Positions 1 through 14,400 of a stretch of 64,000 nucleotides of DNA are shown piece after piece. Made by a program: the position numbers and the translations under genes. The notes beneath the pieces are model-generated. The model saw nothing but the letters and a program-made list of their open reading frames with translations. It had not been told where the DNA came from and ran no database searches. The stretch spans positions 62,001 through 126,000 of the forward strand of contig JAWDGP010003964.1 in NCBI GenBank assembly GCA_033675545.1, in the 5' to 3' direction. The DNA is from Elysia crispata (Eukaryota; Mollusca; Gastropoda; Plakobranchidae). Each line of letters opens with the position of its first letter. The stretch's first letter is position 1.

Positions 1-321
1 GGCTGAATAAGGTGTAACTTGGACCAGACCTGTCCTGGATGGTTCCTGCATGTAGGGAAAATGGGATAACTTATCGTTATAGATATTTTTGTTATGTTTG
101 TGAACAAAAAAATATTGTATCTGTAAGTTTGCTGTGGACTACTTACGATTGGCTATTTCTTTGTCCACCCGAATTAGGTTAAAGATAAAAAGGGTTTCTG
201 TTCGAAAGATCTAGTTTTTCAATATTGTATCAATAAAAAGGAAATAAATAAAGGAAGTAAATATTGCTTTCAAACTATTTCAAACACCGGTTTTGACCCT
301 TATTTCTCTCCAACCTTTCAG
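1..321 (+). other. MEGF8 intron, 3' end only
   Basis: AT-rich sequence with no coding signal. It ends in a good 3' splice site (TCCAACCTTTCAG) at 321. The upstream exon is outside the window. Confidence 0.7.
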
Positions 322-671
322 CAAAATGGCCTGTGTGTTTGCAAGAGGGGCTTCACTGGAGCTGGTTGTGACAAGCCTGCACTCTGGTATCTTCCCGATA
401 TTCAACTCATCTCGGAATCAACTCTGGCACAGCCTCCCTCTCTTGACCTCTTGCCGCACTTTTCTCACGGCGTGTCGGATGATAGTGAGGCACTAGGGCC
501 GTCTCCTCGAGCAGGGCATACGCTGACATCTTGTGGAGGGGATCTGGCATTTCTCTATGGTGGATACTCCCCCCAAGAGGGTGTGCTTGATGACGTGTGG
601 GTGCTCAATATGACTAACACCTCATGGACACGGATCATACTCCATGGGGAACACCTTAGTCCGGGCGGCAG
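322..671 (+). CDS. MEGF8: MEGF8 exon A: end of EGF, start of second kelch propeller
   Basis: Enters in phase 0 and leaves with two bases of a codon (GGCAG|GTGAGA). The first residues QNGLCVCKRGFTGAGCDKP are the end of an EGF module. Kelch sequence follows: SPRAGHTLTSCGG, then FLYGGYSPQEGVLDDVWVLN, with an N-glycosylation sequon NMTNTSW. Confidence 0.88.
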
Positions 672-3600
672 GTGAGAGAACAACTGTGACAGAAATCCAT
701 AAATTCTGAAACTTTAGAAACTTGACATTAATAAAATCACAACTAGCCACTGATTGCCTATTATTGGTTTGATTTTACATAGATCTTGTCTTTCATGATC
801 ATTCACTCAGGTAAAAGAGGCAATCTTTCTAACTTTTGGCTGTCTCAGTTACCATCCTAAAAAAAAACCAAAAATCTGGAAGTTCTTATTCTTTTTAATT
901 AAAAAAAAAAATAATACTTCACTCGAATAACTTTCAAGGCAATTTGATCTGGTGAATAGATAATTCATTTGATAAAACCTGATCTTTCTTATTAGTGCTA
1001 AGGACTGAAGATGTGAAAGTTCTAGAGATTTTTTAATAATAATAATAAAGTGCATTTATATAGCGCATATCCAAATGATTAAAATGCCCTATGCGCTTTA
1101 CAAGAAAAAGAATAAGATAGAAGCAGGCTAGACGGCCTGAACATAGATACATAACATACAGAATGACGTACATAGCATAAAGAATAACATACATATTATA
1201 TAAAAAAATAACATGCATAACATACATGTGCTTAAGAATATGATACAAGTAAAACATCATCTACTGCCGGGAATACGTTGTGGTGAATAAATGGTGTTTA
1301 AGCTGCCTTTTAAAGGTCTCTATGGAATCAGACTCTCTGATATATCTGGGGAGCCGATTCCACATGGTTGGTGCTACATAAGAAAATGATCTCTTGCCGT
1401 AGGCAACATAGTTTTTATGTGGTTTGACAAGTATTGTTCGGTCGTTAGCAGATCGTAATGACCGTGATGGTGTGTAAACTCTTAACATGCCAGTTAGGTA
1501 TTCTGGTGCTATGTTGTTCAGGCACTTAAAACAAAAAAGACAGATCTTGTAGCAGATACGATCATTTATGTTCAACCAGTGCAGCTCTATCAACATTGGC
1601 GTAACATGATCTCACTTACGCTTTAAGGTAATTAATCTAGCTGCATTGTTTTGAAGATTTTGTTGTCGTTGCAATTGTTGTTTTGGCAGGCCTGCTAACA
1701 AAGAATTACAATAATCAATTCTTGATAGTATTAGTGTAGTTACAAGTGTTTTTGCAACATTATGGTTTATATACTTCTTTTTATTCATTATCCTTTATAA
1801 TGTATCCTGATTGTGTGATAACAGTTGTGTATATGTGATTAGGCCTATGTGTATATGCAAGTCAATCAAAAATCCCATTGATTGATATTAAAATGAGTTC
1901 AAAAGTAGAAATCTTAATCAGAAAAAGGAGTCTTTTAATTCACCTACTCATTTATTAGCCCCTCCCCCCCCCCCCCAAAAAAAAAAAAAAAAAAAAAAAA
2001 GAAACCTCATAATTCTTCAGAGAGCTATAATTTGAAGTAAATTTTAAGCTTCAGAAGTTTGAAAATATATCACATGAAATACATTATTTTTTTATTACAT
2101 AAATCACTTATTAGTTTTTGGATTTGGTGATAGGAGTAAAAAAAAAATGAAAAAAAAAAATTTCTGAAAAATTGATTTTAACTAACTGTATGTGTTTTCA
2201 TTTTATACCTGACCAGATACTACCACAGTGCAGCCTACATTCACGTGGAAAAGATGATCTATGTCTTTGGAGGATTTACTCGCATGCAAGGAGGAGGTTT
2301 TGTGGAACCTACAAAAACTATTTGGAAATTTAATATTCTTTCCCATGTCTGGACAAAGGCCACAGTAAGTAGCTGCAGTAGCAGTAGCAGTATTGGTCAT
2401 AACAACAAAATTAAGAGAAGTAGCAGCAGCAGTAGTAGAATTAGTCATAAAAAAAACATTAACAGAAGTAGTAGCAGCAGTGGTAGCAGAAGATAGCTTG
2501 GTCAGTAGAGCATTGGGCTTACAATGAGGTTATAAGTTTGACCAATGGCCGGGACATAGATTGTGGGACAGGATTCCCCACACACCAGCCCCGCTCTGGG
2601 TTTAACAAAGAGCTGCCATCTAAATATAAGAATCCATCGAAAACCTAGTGGACGTGAAACTTACCAAAGAAATAAATGGTAGTTATGATGGTGGTAGAAG
2701 ATGTGGATGGATGAACAGGGAGCAGTGGGGGTATTTAGGTAATGTTAGTTGATGACAATGATTGTTATTGGTGTGATGATGATTAGAAGATATAAATTAA
2801 TAACAAGAGTAAAATATTCAAGAACAAAAGACTACAAAAAGAACAATTTTGATTAAAGAAGCGATAAGAATTTTGGCACAAAAAGAAAAAAAAAATAAGA
2901 AATGCTCATCGTGCATCTTGCTCAGACAAATGAATTCTTGTGCTTATCATTTGCTTGCATCATCACACCACAGGACCCGCCAAACTGGATGCCGGCTCTA
3001 GCAGGCCATAGTCTGACTGCTGTGGGTCCCACCCTGCTTGTGGTGATTGGTGGCGTCTTGGTCAACCATTCATTCAGTGACAAAGTGTTTGAGTACAACA
3101 CATCCCGGGCAGTGATGGCTTGGACGGAGGTCAAGCACCGCCAGATGTCCGGCAACAGGCCTCGGGGTGAGTCTCAATCAACATTTCTCAAATCGTGAGG
3201 ATTTCTAAATTTCTCACGGAAAAGCTGGCCATTAGTTTTCAAACAAACCTCTCAGCAAAATCTATCAATGAAATATCAAGAAAGGATTTAACAATGCAAA
3301 AGACTAAATCAATACAAGTTAGAGAATGTCCCAGTACTTTCATGATAATTTGTTCTAAGTTTCTCAGATAACCTTAATCTTTTTTCCATTCATGATAGCA
3401 GAGAATCGGAGAGAAACTATTGATCAAGTAATGACTTTAAATCCATGTAATGAGATTCCCAAAACTGAGGAGATCCTGGTAAACCAAGTAAAAAAAAAAA
3501 GAACAAAATTCAACCCGAAATGTAGATTGTGGATGAAGCATCGTTTTGAACCTGGAGGGGATAGGACAAGAACTGCATGAATGTGAATAAAGTAATAGCT

Positions 3601-6600
3601 TGGTCGATAGATAGTTTCTGGTTGACCCCCTGACCTCTACATCTGTCAATGAGCTAGAAGCCATTTAACCCGGCCTACCCACGCTGTGCCTCTGTGTCAG
3701 ATTCTCTGAAAAAAACTTAGAGCATATAAAATTGAAGAACTTATGACTTATGTATTATCAAACTTTTATCAAAATTAAATGAGAAAAATATTTTCCGCTT
3801 GCAGTGTCTATATGTAATGAGTCTTACTCTCCATCAAGGTCTATACGGGCACAGTGCATTGTACGACCAGTTCACGGATACCATATACTTATACGGAGGC
3901 TACCTCCAGGAATCGAAGAGATTCACTAATGTGATGTTTCTCTATGAGGTGCGGCAACGCAAATGGAGTGTTTTGGACAATGAAAACTCTCTGACCTACA
4001 CACATGTGAGTAAAATGGTCACAGGCCAGTCTGTACTTGCCTATCAATAATTTTTAGTTTGTCGATGTTTATTGACATAATAATGTGTAAATATATCTTT
4101 TTGTTTCTGCGTCTTATTTGTTTTTGTTCTCTATCATTGTGGTTGGCTCTCCTCTTAGTATTTACCTACAACTCTTTTTGTCTCGCTTTATGTCTCTGTA
4201 TCTCTGTCTCTTTATCTGGCCCTTCCTCCACCTGCCTGTAGTTCTGAATTCTGAAAATCTTGTAATTGAAAAGTTTCTTATTACCCTGGCCAGATTGAGC
4301 CCCGAGCATTCCACACTAGTGTCCACCTCGGAGACTTCATGGTCATCATCGGAGGAATGAGTGCCGGCCAGCTTGGGCAGGACTTGCTGCTCTACCGGTT
4401 CGGATGTGGAGATTACATCAGGGTGAATCTCAGAGGTACGTCTGCCAGGCACCTTTGAAATAATGAGAGCAAACTGAGGTGAATTTCACCTATTCTTTGA
4501 AGTGACAGTGAATTTCCATCCCCAAGATGCACCAAGCTCTGTTTGCTTTGCTGGAGAAACTCTGAAGCCACCTTGTAATGGACAGGCTCATTCTACAAAT
4601 CAATCAAAGACAAATCTAAACAGATTTCTTATTGAATGGACAGAGGAAGTCTTCAATAAACTTTTGTTGAGATGCACTTATAAATGAAAAAAAATTGTTA
4701 TAGAAGTCAAGATTCCCCCATCAAATTTTTTATTCATTGTGACAGAATTTGTGAGATTTAAGCATTACATGAGGATATATAATGTAATTTTTTTTTTGCC
4801 TCCTTCATTCTTCTTTTGCCTAAGGAGAATTACTGATGCATCTTATGCAGCCCCTTCTCTGGGTTTGTTGAAGGTATTTATTTCGCTTACTGAGCCCTCA
4901 TCTTTTTCTGAATCTAATGTTTAAAAAAAAGAGGCTTTTAGAACCAGTCTCTAGGTACATTTGAAGTTGAAAACTTTTTTTGCTTAACTTATCCCGACCT
5001 AAGTAACTCCAGCTCAGGTAAAGCCCTGACCCTATGAGAAGGGATGTAACTCCGTACACAGAATAGATCTATACATTTAAAAAAATATTACAATCAAGCA
5101 AAGCAAGATGAAATTATGAAATAAACTGTGAAAATAAACTACTGGTCTTGAATTTTCAATAAAACAAGGTTTTATGACAGCAAACCAATTTGCTAAGACT
5201 TCTCCTTCACTTCAGGCTGACTCCACCACTATTTCAGTACTTTTCACCATCAACATCCCCCTTCATCACCATCTCTAGATAGCAATCTGATTCCCAATCT
5301 CAAATGGGCAATGGTCATTATTTTCATACTGATAGTAGGGATAACCATGCAAATAAACAAAATGAATGTTTTCTGTAGTAAGCCTGAGATGGTTCAAGTG
5401 ATCATCCATCCTAATTCAAAGTTTAGATCTAGTTTAGGCCTTGAAATCACAAAAAATCACGCTAAAAAAACAAGTCAATTTTGAAGCGCGTTTTTAGATC
5501 TATATCCAGTCCAAAAGCAAAACTAAGATAACCAAAACAAAGTCTAAAATGTCTTCTTAACGTAAATGAGGTTTGTATGAGATTTCTGGTAGTTATAAGG
5601 AAAAAAAGCAGACCCAGAAACTGAAAGCAAACGGGCAATGATGGGCCATGTAGGTACAAAATATAGTGGTCCATACGAGCAATGTTGGATGATATAGGTG
5701 GGGCTGAGTTAAGAAAATCCTTGATGGCGTGGCCAAATTGCCATAATACAGATATGAAGAATTAAAGTTTATAATTCTCAGTCCCATGTATACTTGAACA
5801 TGCTTGTTTACCTTTTTCGATCTCTTATCTTCCAGATGTTGGCCAGTTCTCTCATACTGTGTCAACCCTTGGGCTAGCTGCAGTGGCAAAAGACGATGAT
5901 ATCTTCATATTTGGAGGATTTGATAACACGGCTAGAAGCAAACTTCTCCGCCTTAGGCTTCCGATAGACCCGTGCTCCAGTGTGGCAGATGCACATTCAT
6001 GCGGCGAATTTGAAAGCTGTCGTTTAGCTGATGTTAAAGGTGTCTCAGAGATGAATGGCACTGTGATTCAGAGGTAGGCTGAAGATGATTTTGAGGGTGT
6101 AATACTTGCGATTTATAAGCGGCTGCTTGTTGCTGAGGCCTTATTGTCAACACTAGATGTGTAAGTGGTCTGGATAAGAGAGAGACACTGTTGTACAATG
6201 GTACAATAGTTTTGTTCTGTTTTATGACAGAGGCATTGCTCTCAATACTAGATGTATGGACAGTGAGTAAAGGTTTGGTAAAGATGTCTGGGTTATGCAG
6301 AGATAATGGTACAAGTTTTATTCCACTCTATGGCAGCGACCTTTCTCTCTGTACCAGATGTATGGTCAGAAAGCAAGTGTTCGACAAGCAATGTTTTATG
6401 ATCTTTGATCCTCCTCAAAGACTGAAGCATGCAACTCAGTAGAAAGAGCAATTATGTGTGTGTGTGTGTGAGAGAGAGAGATGAATTTTTCCTTGCGTTA
6501 GATGCTCTGACTATATAACTGAACCACATATCTTTTATTTATTAATTATATAAGGATGCAGTCTTCAAGGATCTGATTCTGTCCTTGACTCCACCAATCA

Positions 6601-9600
6601 CTCGGTTGCTATTTTATTATTGTCAGTTGATCAGTTATCCAGTATAGCACTACAGTTAAAATACCAAACAAAATTATGACTGGACCCTGTTGTTTCCAGA
6701 TGCCAGACTGATCCAGAGTTCAAGAGATGTGCACAGTGGGACCACAAAGACGGGTCATGCGAACAGTTCACCATCTGCAACACCTGTGTGACAGCTACAA
6801 GGGTGAGAATTGTGGGAAAAACTACCTAGATGATTGGTTTCATATAGTTGGTTCGAACTTATATAGCGACAGCAAAATCAGAGCAAACAACAATGCAAGT
6901 TGCTTCCTTTTTTTTTTGTTTTTTTTTTTCCACTAGCTCTCCCTCACCTACACACTCCCATTATTATTGTCATCATAAAACTATATCCACTTCCTGCTTC
7001 TTATCATCATCATCATTTTTATCTTTTGCATCCTTACCTACTTTAATTATAAATATCAATGTTACCATAATAACACCATTCTGTTGTGTTGCCTGAATAC
7101 CATAGTCTTCTCCATAGTTCATAACACCCATGGTTCAAAATGAATGTATTTTAACAACAAAATGTGGACCAAACATCTGTCCCTTCAGAATTGTGTGTGG
7201 TGCAAGGACTGTGGCACTGCAAGCTGCGTTCCTGTAAATAAACCGTGTCGTTTACAGCATTTGAACTGCAGCTACCGCATAGACCGCCCATCTCAGTGCA
7301 GCCAGTGTAGCAATGCTGGTGACTGCAGCCCCGTCATGCTGTACAAACCCACTGGTAGGCACAGTTCTATATATAATATATATATGTATAGTTAGAGTTG
7401 ATCTTATCTTTAAGTCTCTGCCTGCTACAATTGTTGTTTCCAGTGGAGGACGAAGGTCTGGTTTGTCCTCTGCTCTCTTCAGGCATGGCTGAGGAGTGTT
7501 CTGTTGCCATTCCGACCTTATATATATATATTCTTCACATACTGTAATTCTTTACCATTAGTGTTAGGATAATTGTAATGATAGATATTCTCTCCTGAAT
7601 CTTTTACATGTTTTGTTTTAATTGCTTTCTTTGCCATTCTAAGCTGCATTGTTTTATATTTATTTGCTGAGGGACACATTTTGTAAAGTCGAATGTCATG
7701 CAAAGAGTACCTTTTGTTGTTTCATGGAAATTAATTCAAATAAACTTACATGTTTTTTTTTTTTTAATCTGAGTCTATGTGCCCATGTTGCGACTGCGAT
7801 CTCATAGTTTGTGACAAATTTTGCGAAATTGCAAAAAGTTGGACAATGGGACTGAAGATGTAACAGCTTTTGTCGATTGAAATGATAGTCAGAAAATATA
7901 ATGTCCAGCTGACTCAATCAGAAAGACAATACAGCATTAGATCAGCTGTAAGTAGATATAGGGGTGGGATAGATGTCAAACTTTGGTGCTAGACCAGGTG
8001 TAAGTTGAGATAGGTTTGCAAGAGATGTTAAACTCTTTTTGAGTCACAAATCATCATTTTCCCCAATCCTCTGCCAGATTCTTTCTTCTTATTGAATTTT
8101 AATTTTAAAAAAACCAAACAAACAAAAAACAAAACAAAAAAAATTACCTGTCATTGCTTGTAATTGATTTGTTAAATTTTTGGTGATGGGAGCTATAGGT
8201 GAATGTGAAGTAGGCTGTGATATCAATAGTAGCTCCACCAGCCTGTGTGATAACTTCTGCAATCTCTTAGGGAGTTGTTTCAAATGTTTGCACCACAGGA
8301 ACTTGAGATATGTGTACTGAAGAACATTACCCATAAAATTATCCCTTTGGTTTTTTTTTTTCCTCCCTTAGCTGATCTAGAGCATGGCATCCTGAGAAAG
8401 CATTTTGTTGTGGAGCACCAGTGCCGCACTTTCAGCACATGTGACAGCTGTCTATCTCAGAATGATTACGACAAACAAAGTGTGGTTTGTGCCTGGAGTG
8501 ACATGCTGCAGGAGGTACGTCTTTCTCTCCCTTTGTCACTGCTTTCCAGAACACAAAAAGACATTTTTCCTTCTGGCACTAACATTTGCATAGTTTGGCA
8601 GTTAATGTAAAAAGAAAGTTGTTGGCATGAAAATTTTTGGCATGCTCAGTGTAAATTGAAAACTGTCAAGACGAAAAACCTTTTTTTTTAATTTTTTTTT
8701 TTATTCATGTACCTATTTTTTGTGTGTTGAAACATTGAAATAAGGAGAGAAAGTAATTTATTGATGAAGAAGAATATGTTTCTAAGAAACTATAGCAAAA
8801 ATCTTTGAAGAAGTCAAAGAAAATTATATAAAGAGGAAAGGAGGTAACACATGGAAGAATACGATAATGCAAGAGGCCACTTGTTTCTTATTACTCAACA
8901 ACCAGTGCATGCTGGAGACGTACACCCCTCTGCGCTGCTCAATGGGAGAATGCCATTACCTACGTAAATGGCGTCAGACGTGCCCAGTGCCGTGTCGCGT
9001 GTACACAAAGTGTGGAGACTGTGTGGCAGTAACAGGCTGTGGCTGGTGCTCCAAACAAGGAGCTAACGGGGAGGGATTCTGCATGGAAGGCGGCATCACA
9101 GGACCCACCCTGGGAGCGACCTGCACGACAGGCAACATCACTCTGCTCATCCCAGAGTTGCTGAACTTTGGTGGTAAGAAAATATTACCTCTGATCCCCC
9201 CCCTACCACTTAGCTGGTTGTAAGAAAATATTACTTCCGATCCCCCCCCCACCACTTAGCTGGTGGTAAGAAAATATTACTTCCTGTCCCCCCACCCCTT
9301 AGCTGGTGGTAAGAAAATATTACTTCTCGTCCCCCCCACCACTTAGCTGGTGGTAAGAAAATATTACTTCCCATCCCCCCCACCACTTAGCTGGTGGTAA
9401 GAAAATATTACTTCCCATCCCCCACCACTTAGCTGGTGGTAAGAAAATATTACTTCCCATCCCCCACCACTTAGCTGGTGGGAAGAAATTATTACTATCC
9501 ATCTCCCTACTATTTAGCTGGTGGTAAGAAAATATTACTTCCCATCCCCCCCACCACTTAGCTGGTGGTAAGAGAATATTACTTCCCGTCCCCCCACCAC

Positions 9601-11320
9601 TTAGTTGGTGGTAAGAAAATATTACTTCTCGTCCTCCCACCACTTAGCTGGTGGTAAGAAAATATTACTTCCTGTCCCCCCACCACTTAGCTGGTGGTAA
9701 GAAAATATTACTTCCCATCCCCCCACCACTTAGCTGGTGGTAAGAAAATATTACTTCCCATCCCCCCACCACTTAGCTGGTGGTAAGAAAATATTACTTC
9801 CCATCCCCCCACCACTTAGCTGGTGGTAAGAAAATATTACTTCCCATCCCACCACCTCTTAGCTGGTGGTAAGAGATATTACTATCCATCTCCCCACTAT
9901 TTAGCTGGTGGTAAAAGATATTACTGCCCATTCCCCTACCACTTAGCTGGTGGTATGAGATAAACACTATCCTTCCCCTCACTACTTAGCTGGTGGTAAG
10001 AGATATTACTCCCCATTCACCCACCACTTAGCTGGTGGTATGAGATATTATTATCCATCCCCCCACCACTTAGCTGGTGGTAAGAGATATTATTATTCAT
10101 CCCCCCACCACTTAGCTGGTGGTAAGAGAATATTACTATCCATCTCCCCACCACTTAGCTGATATTAAGAGATATTACTATCAATTCCCCCACCACTTAG
10201 CTCGTTGTAAGAGATATTACTCCTTATCCCCCCACCACTTAGCTGGTGGTAATAGATATAACTCGCCATTCCCCCACCACTTAGCTGGTGGTAAGAGATA
10301 TAACTCCCCATTCCCCCAACCCTTAGCTGGTGGTAATAGATATAACTCGCCATTCCCCCACCACTTAGCTGGTGGTAATAGATATAACTCGCCATTCCGC
10401 CACCACTTAGCTGGTGGTAAGGATATTACTATCCACCCCCCCCACCACTTAGCTGGTGGTAAGAGATATTACTATCCATCTACCCACTATTTAGCTAGTG
10501 GTAAGAAATATAACTCCCCATTCCCCCACCACTTTGCTGGTGGTAAGAGATATTACTGTCACTTGCCTCACATTTAGCTGCTTTATTAGTCCATCCAACA
10601 TCTTTTCTCGCTGTTTTCCCCCCAGTGTGTTTTCTGTTAATTATTCCAATTGTCGCAAAATGTAAACCCTTCACACAAAAAAAATCAAAATAAAATACTT
10701 TTTTTTTACATTTTTTTACATTTGATCTTAACAAAACAGAATGTACAGTTAAGAAACATTCAGACCTAAATTTTTTGCCTGTTCCAATTTTTCATCTATT
10801 TTGTGTCATATCTTGTCATATCTTGAAACAACAAATTGCGTCGGTTCTGCGCTTTTCCCACATATTTTATAGAAAACCTTTTATAACTTATGGAAGATGC
10901 TTGTGCTTGAAGTATATGTTTAATGTTTAAATCGAAATAAAAATTTACAAAGGTTAAAAAAAAAGAAATTAAAAAAATTTTAACGTTTTTTTAAATACTA
11001 GCATTTCTCCATTCTGGTAATTTTTTAAGAGTCCTTGGCAATCATTTTCTTCTTTTTCTTTCAACAGAAGGAAGGAAACAGGAGTGGAAGCCAAAGTGGG
11101 CGTATGATGCTTGTCCCCCGGAGAATGAATGCAAGAATCACCACCACACGTGTGACAACAAATCCCAGATCTGCATTGACTACGAGTCAGGCTATGCTTG
11201 TACCTGCAAGCCAGGCTATGTTAGGACAAATGGAAAGTTAGTACAATAGAGTTTGCTGCGAATGGGAGTGATTGTAGTATAGATAAAGGATAACCCCTCT
11301 TTTTCTTTTGTTTGTGTGTA

Positions 11321-11419
<99 letters not shown>

Positions 11420-14400
11420 GCCTGCCTGTGTGTGTGTGTCTCTCTCTCTCTCTCTCTTTCTCTCTCTCCCTCTCTCTATGTATACATATGTTTTTATATA
11501 TGTATATGTACTCTCTTCTTTTCAGCCTCGGTCCCTGTGAGCCAGTGTGTCATCAGGGATGTCAAAACGGAAAGTGTGTAGAGTTGGACGTCTGTCTCTG
11601 TAACTTTGGATACGTCGGCCATAACTGTACGGTGGAGTGCCAGTGTAACAAACACAGCAACTGTTTGGATGAAAACCACACCAGCGTGTGCACAAAATGT
11701 GAACACAACACGCAAGTAAGTAAAGATTGATGTGAAGGCATGGAGGCCAACAAGAACCAAAATTTATTCCAGTTTCTGAAATATGACTTCAATCTTGCAA
11801 TCACTCAAATGTCATTTTCTTAATAAATTTAAAGGCCAAAGACTTCTCACAATTGGGGCAGATTAATAATTGTAAAATTTTTTTTTTTTAAAACTAGCCC
11901 AGTTACTTTAGTTGGTAATCTTAGGGCTTAAGGTATGTAGAAACCAGACTAGATTGTATATATTACTTTACAACTGACTTCAATATTTCTTGTCTGTTGA
12001 ATGTTGATTTGGAAAGAAGTGAAAAAATGTGTCAGAGCAAGGAAAAATGTTCACATGGATCCAGATAACAGAAAAAATTAGATGAGCTCAATTTTAGATT
12101 TTGCAAACACTCCTGAGCATTTTGCTTTTTATTTGAAGGTTTTGTTTTGTTTAGATCTAAAGTTATGGAGTTTTAAAATCACCCAGTTTAGAAAGTGTGG
12201 TTTTGAGGAAATAGATTTTTTTTTAAAGTTGAACATACTTTTTTCACTGAAACTGTTAACGCCACAAATCGGATCCGAAGTGGTTTTACAAAATCGTTTA
12301 TTACAAAAGGTGAGATATATCAGAAACAAATAAAACTAAGGGTAATGAAAAGATAAATGAATAGAGTTTCTAAAGAAATTAAACTTTTATTTTCGGACTT
12401 GGACTTAAAAATCAACTTAAAATAGGTCTAGCGCAAAATTAGGCCCAGCAACACAAATTGCAGCAAATCTAGTGGCAAGTTTTATGAATGTAGCACCACT
12501 TTTAACACAGCAAAGGAATAAAAGATTGCTATGGGACTAGATGGACAGAAATTAAATGGATGGACACCGCTCAAGAGTTGGGTGGACAAAGAACAAAAAA
12601 AACACAAAGAAGAAAAGAAAATTGGATGCAGCTAAAATTCTTCTCATTTCCTGTGCTCCTCAGGGCCAGTACTGCCAGGAGTGTAAGCCTATGTTTGTCG
12701 GCGATGCTTCAAACGGCGGGAACTGTACTCCATGCCTGGAGTTCTGTCACAATCACACCGACATCTGCACATCGTTGGATCATAACCAAATGGAAAGTTT
12801 TTATGTGAGTCTATATTCTTTTTCTCTTCAACAGATGAAAAATTTTACACCGGCCAATTTTTATCCCAAATAGCTGACCAGTTTCTTCAACCTGTAGATA
12901 ACAATCGTTGCTTGAAACTGCTTCATAGATTTCAAGAATTTAGAAGTTAAATTTGCTTGAAAAAAAAAAAAAGAAGAAATGCAGAGTAAAAATAAAACAC
13001 AAGTGAATATTTTTGCTGGCATATTAAAATTTTGAGAAGCAAAATTAAGATAAAGAACCAGGAGTTTTCTGTTGTTGGTGTTAATCGATTTCTGAGTCCA
13101 ACTTAAAGTACTTATTTGTATCATATTGCCTCATAAAAAGTGTGCAGTACAATTTTATAAAATTGATATTGATACATATTTATGCTAATTGATTTTTTTT
13201 TTTTCAAATAATGAGTAATGAGGTCACAGTCATTGAAAATTTGAAAAAAAATCTGTTTGTAAATTCAAAATAGTTTCAAGCACTCTATTCTCAAGTTTTA
13301 CTCTCCTGTAAAGTAAACAAAACTCATTTATAAAACCTAAAACGATGGAGGAAGATATGTCGGCTGTCGTTGGGCTAAACTAATCTTGTTTAATCCTATT
13401 TTCTCCTCCATGAATTTCTATCGGCGCCACAGTCAAAGGGCCCGGGGAAGGGTCAGGCAAGGTGCCAAGCTTGCAAGCACAACACTCAAGGCCATCACTG
13501 TGAGCGATGTGAAACTGGCTATTTTCGCATTGAAAAAAGTGGGGAAGACAACTCTCGGAAGCCATGCCACCCGTAAGTTTCAAGGGTTTCTTTTGGTTTA
13601 AAGGTGAAAACCCACAAAAATAAGGATATTGATTTTGGTTTGAATATTGTTTCAAGAAACAGAATTCTTTTTGTTTAATCTGGAAAATCCACAAAGCTGA
13701 ATGTGATATTTTTGGAGATTGTTGCTGTTGAACAAATCAATATTTCATCTGTGTGAGATTGAGAGTGAACCTCAAAGACCTTCCTCAAACGCTCAAGTGT
13801 AAAAGTTTGAAGTTTGAGATTGAAGTGTAAGTGGTCTTTAATCAGTTACATTATATCTGATGTCAGAAAATTGAATTTGGAGGAAAACATTGAAAAAAAT
13901 ATTTTTTTAAATTTATCTTTTTTTCACTATCTTATGACATATACACACAAAAAAAAAAAAACTGAAAAAAAACCGATTTTTCTGCAGCACATTTGTATCT
14001 TGTACAAGAGCTTATAAAAATTTTCCGCTCAAGATATGGGTAATTATGAAAGTCTGCTCTGAACTATCCACTTCATCTAGACTGACTGCTGGACGAATGA
14101 TACGACTGACATCATCACCTAAAGCCTTTCATGCCTGTGCCTTTCATCACAAATGCGACTGCTTGTCTATAGGTTTCTTATAGAAAGATTAGGCCATTAT
14201 GTCTACCATGAATAACGGATCCCAGAATATATATTTTTTTTTATTTTTGGACTTGAGTTTATCATCAGTTTATCATGTGAGGAGTTTAAAATGTCAGAAA
14301 AAGTTCCATTTGTTCACAAAAGTTTAGACTTCACCTCTCTAAATATACACATAAATGTATTCATTATATTTATACTGCACCAAGTGAGATTATTTGGTTT

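Noticed and set aside
2493..2560. Possible tRNA gene
   Set aside because: The A and B boxes are degenerate, the arms do not pair well and a non-tRNA body follows; SINE-like instead.
10119..10577. 152-aa repetitive open frame
   Set aside because: The 43-bp intronic minisatellite happens to lack stops here; both strands are open and the neighbouring copies are not in frame.
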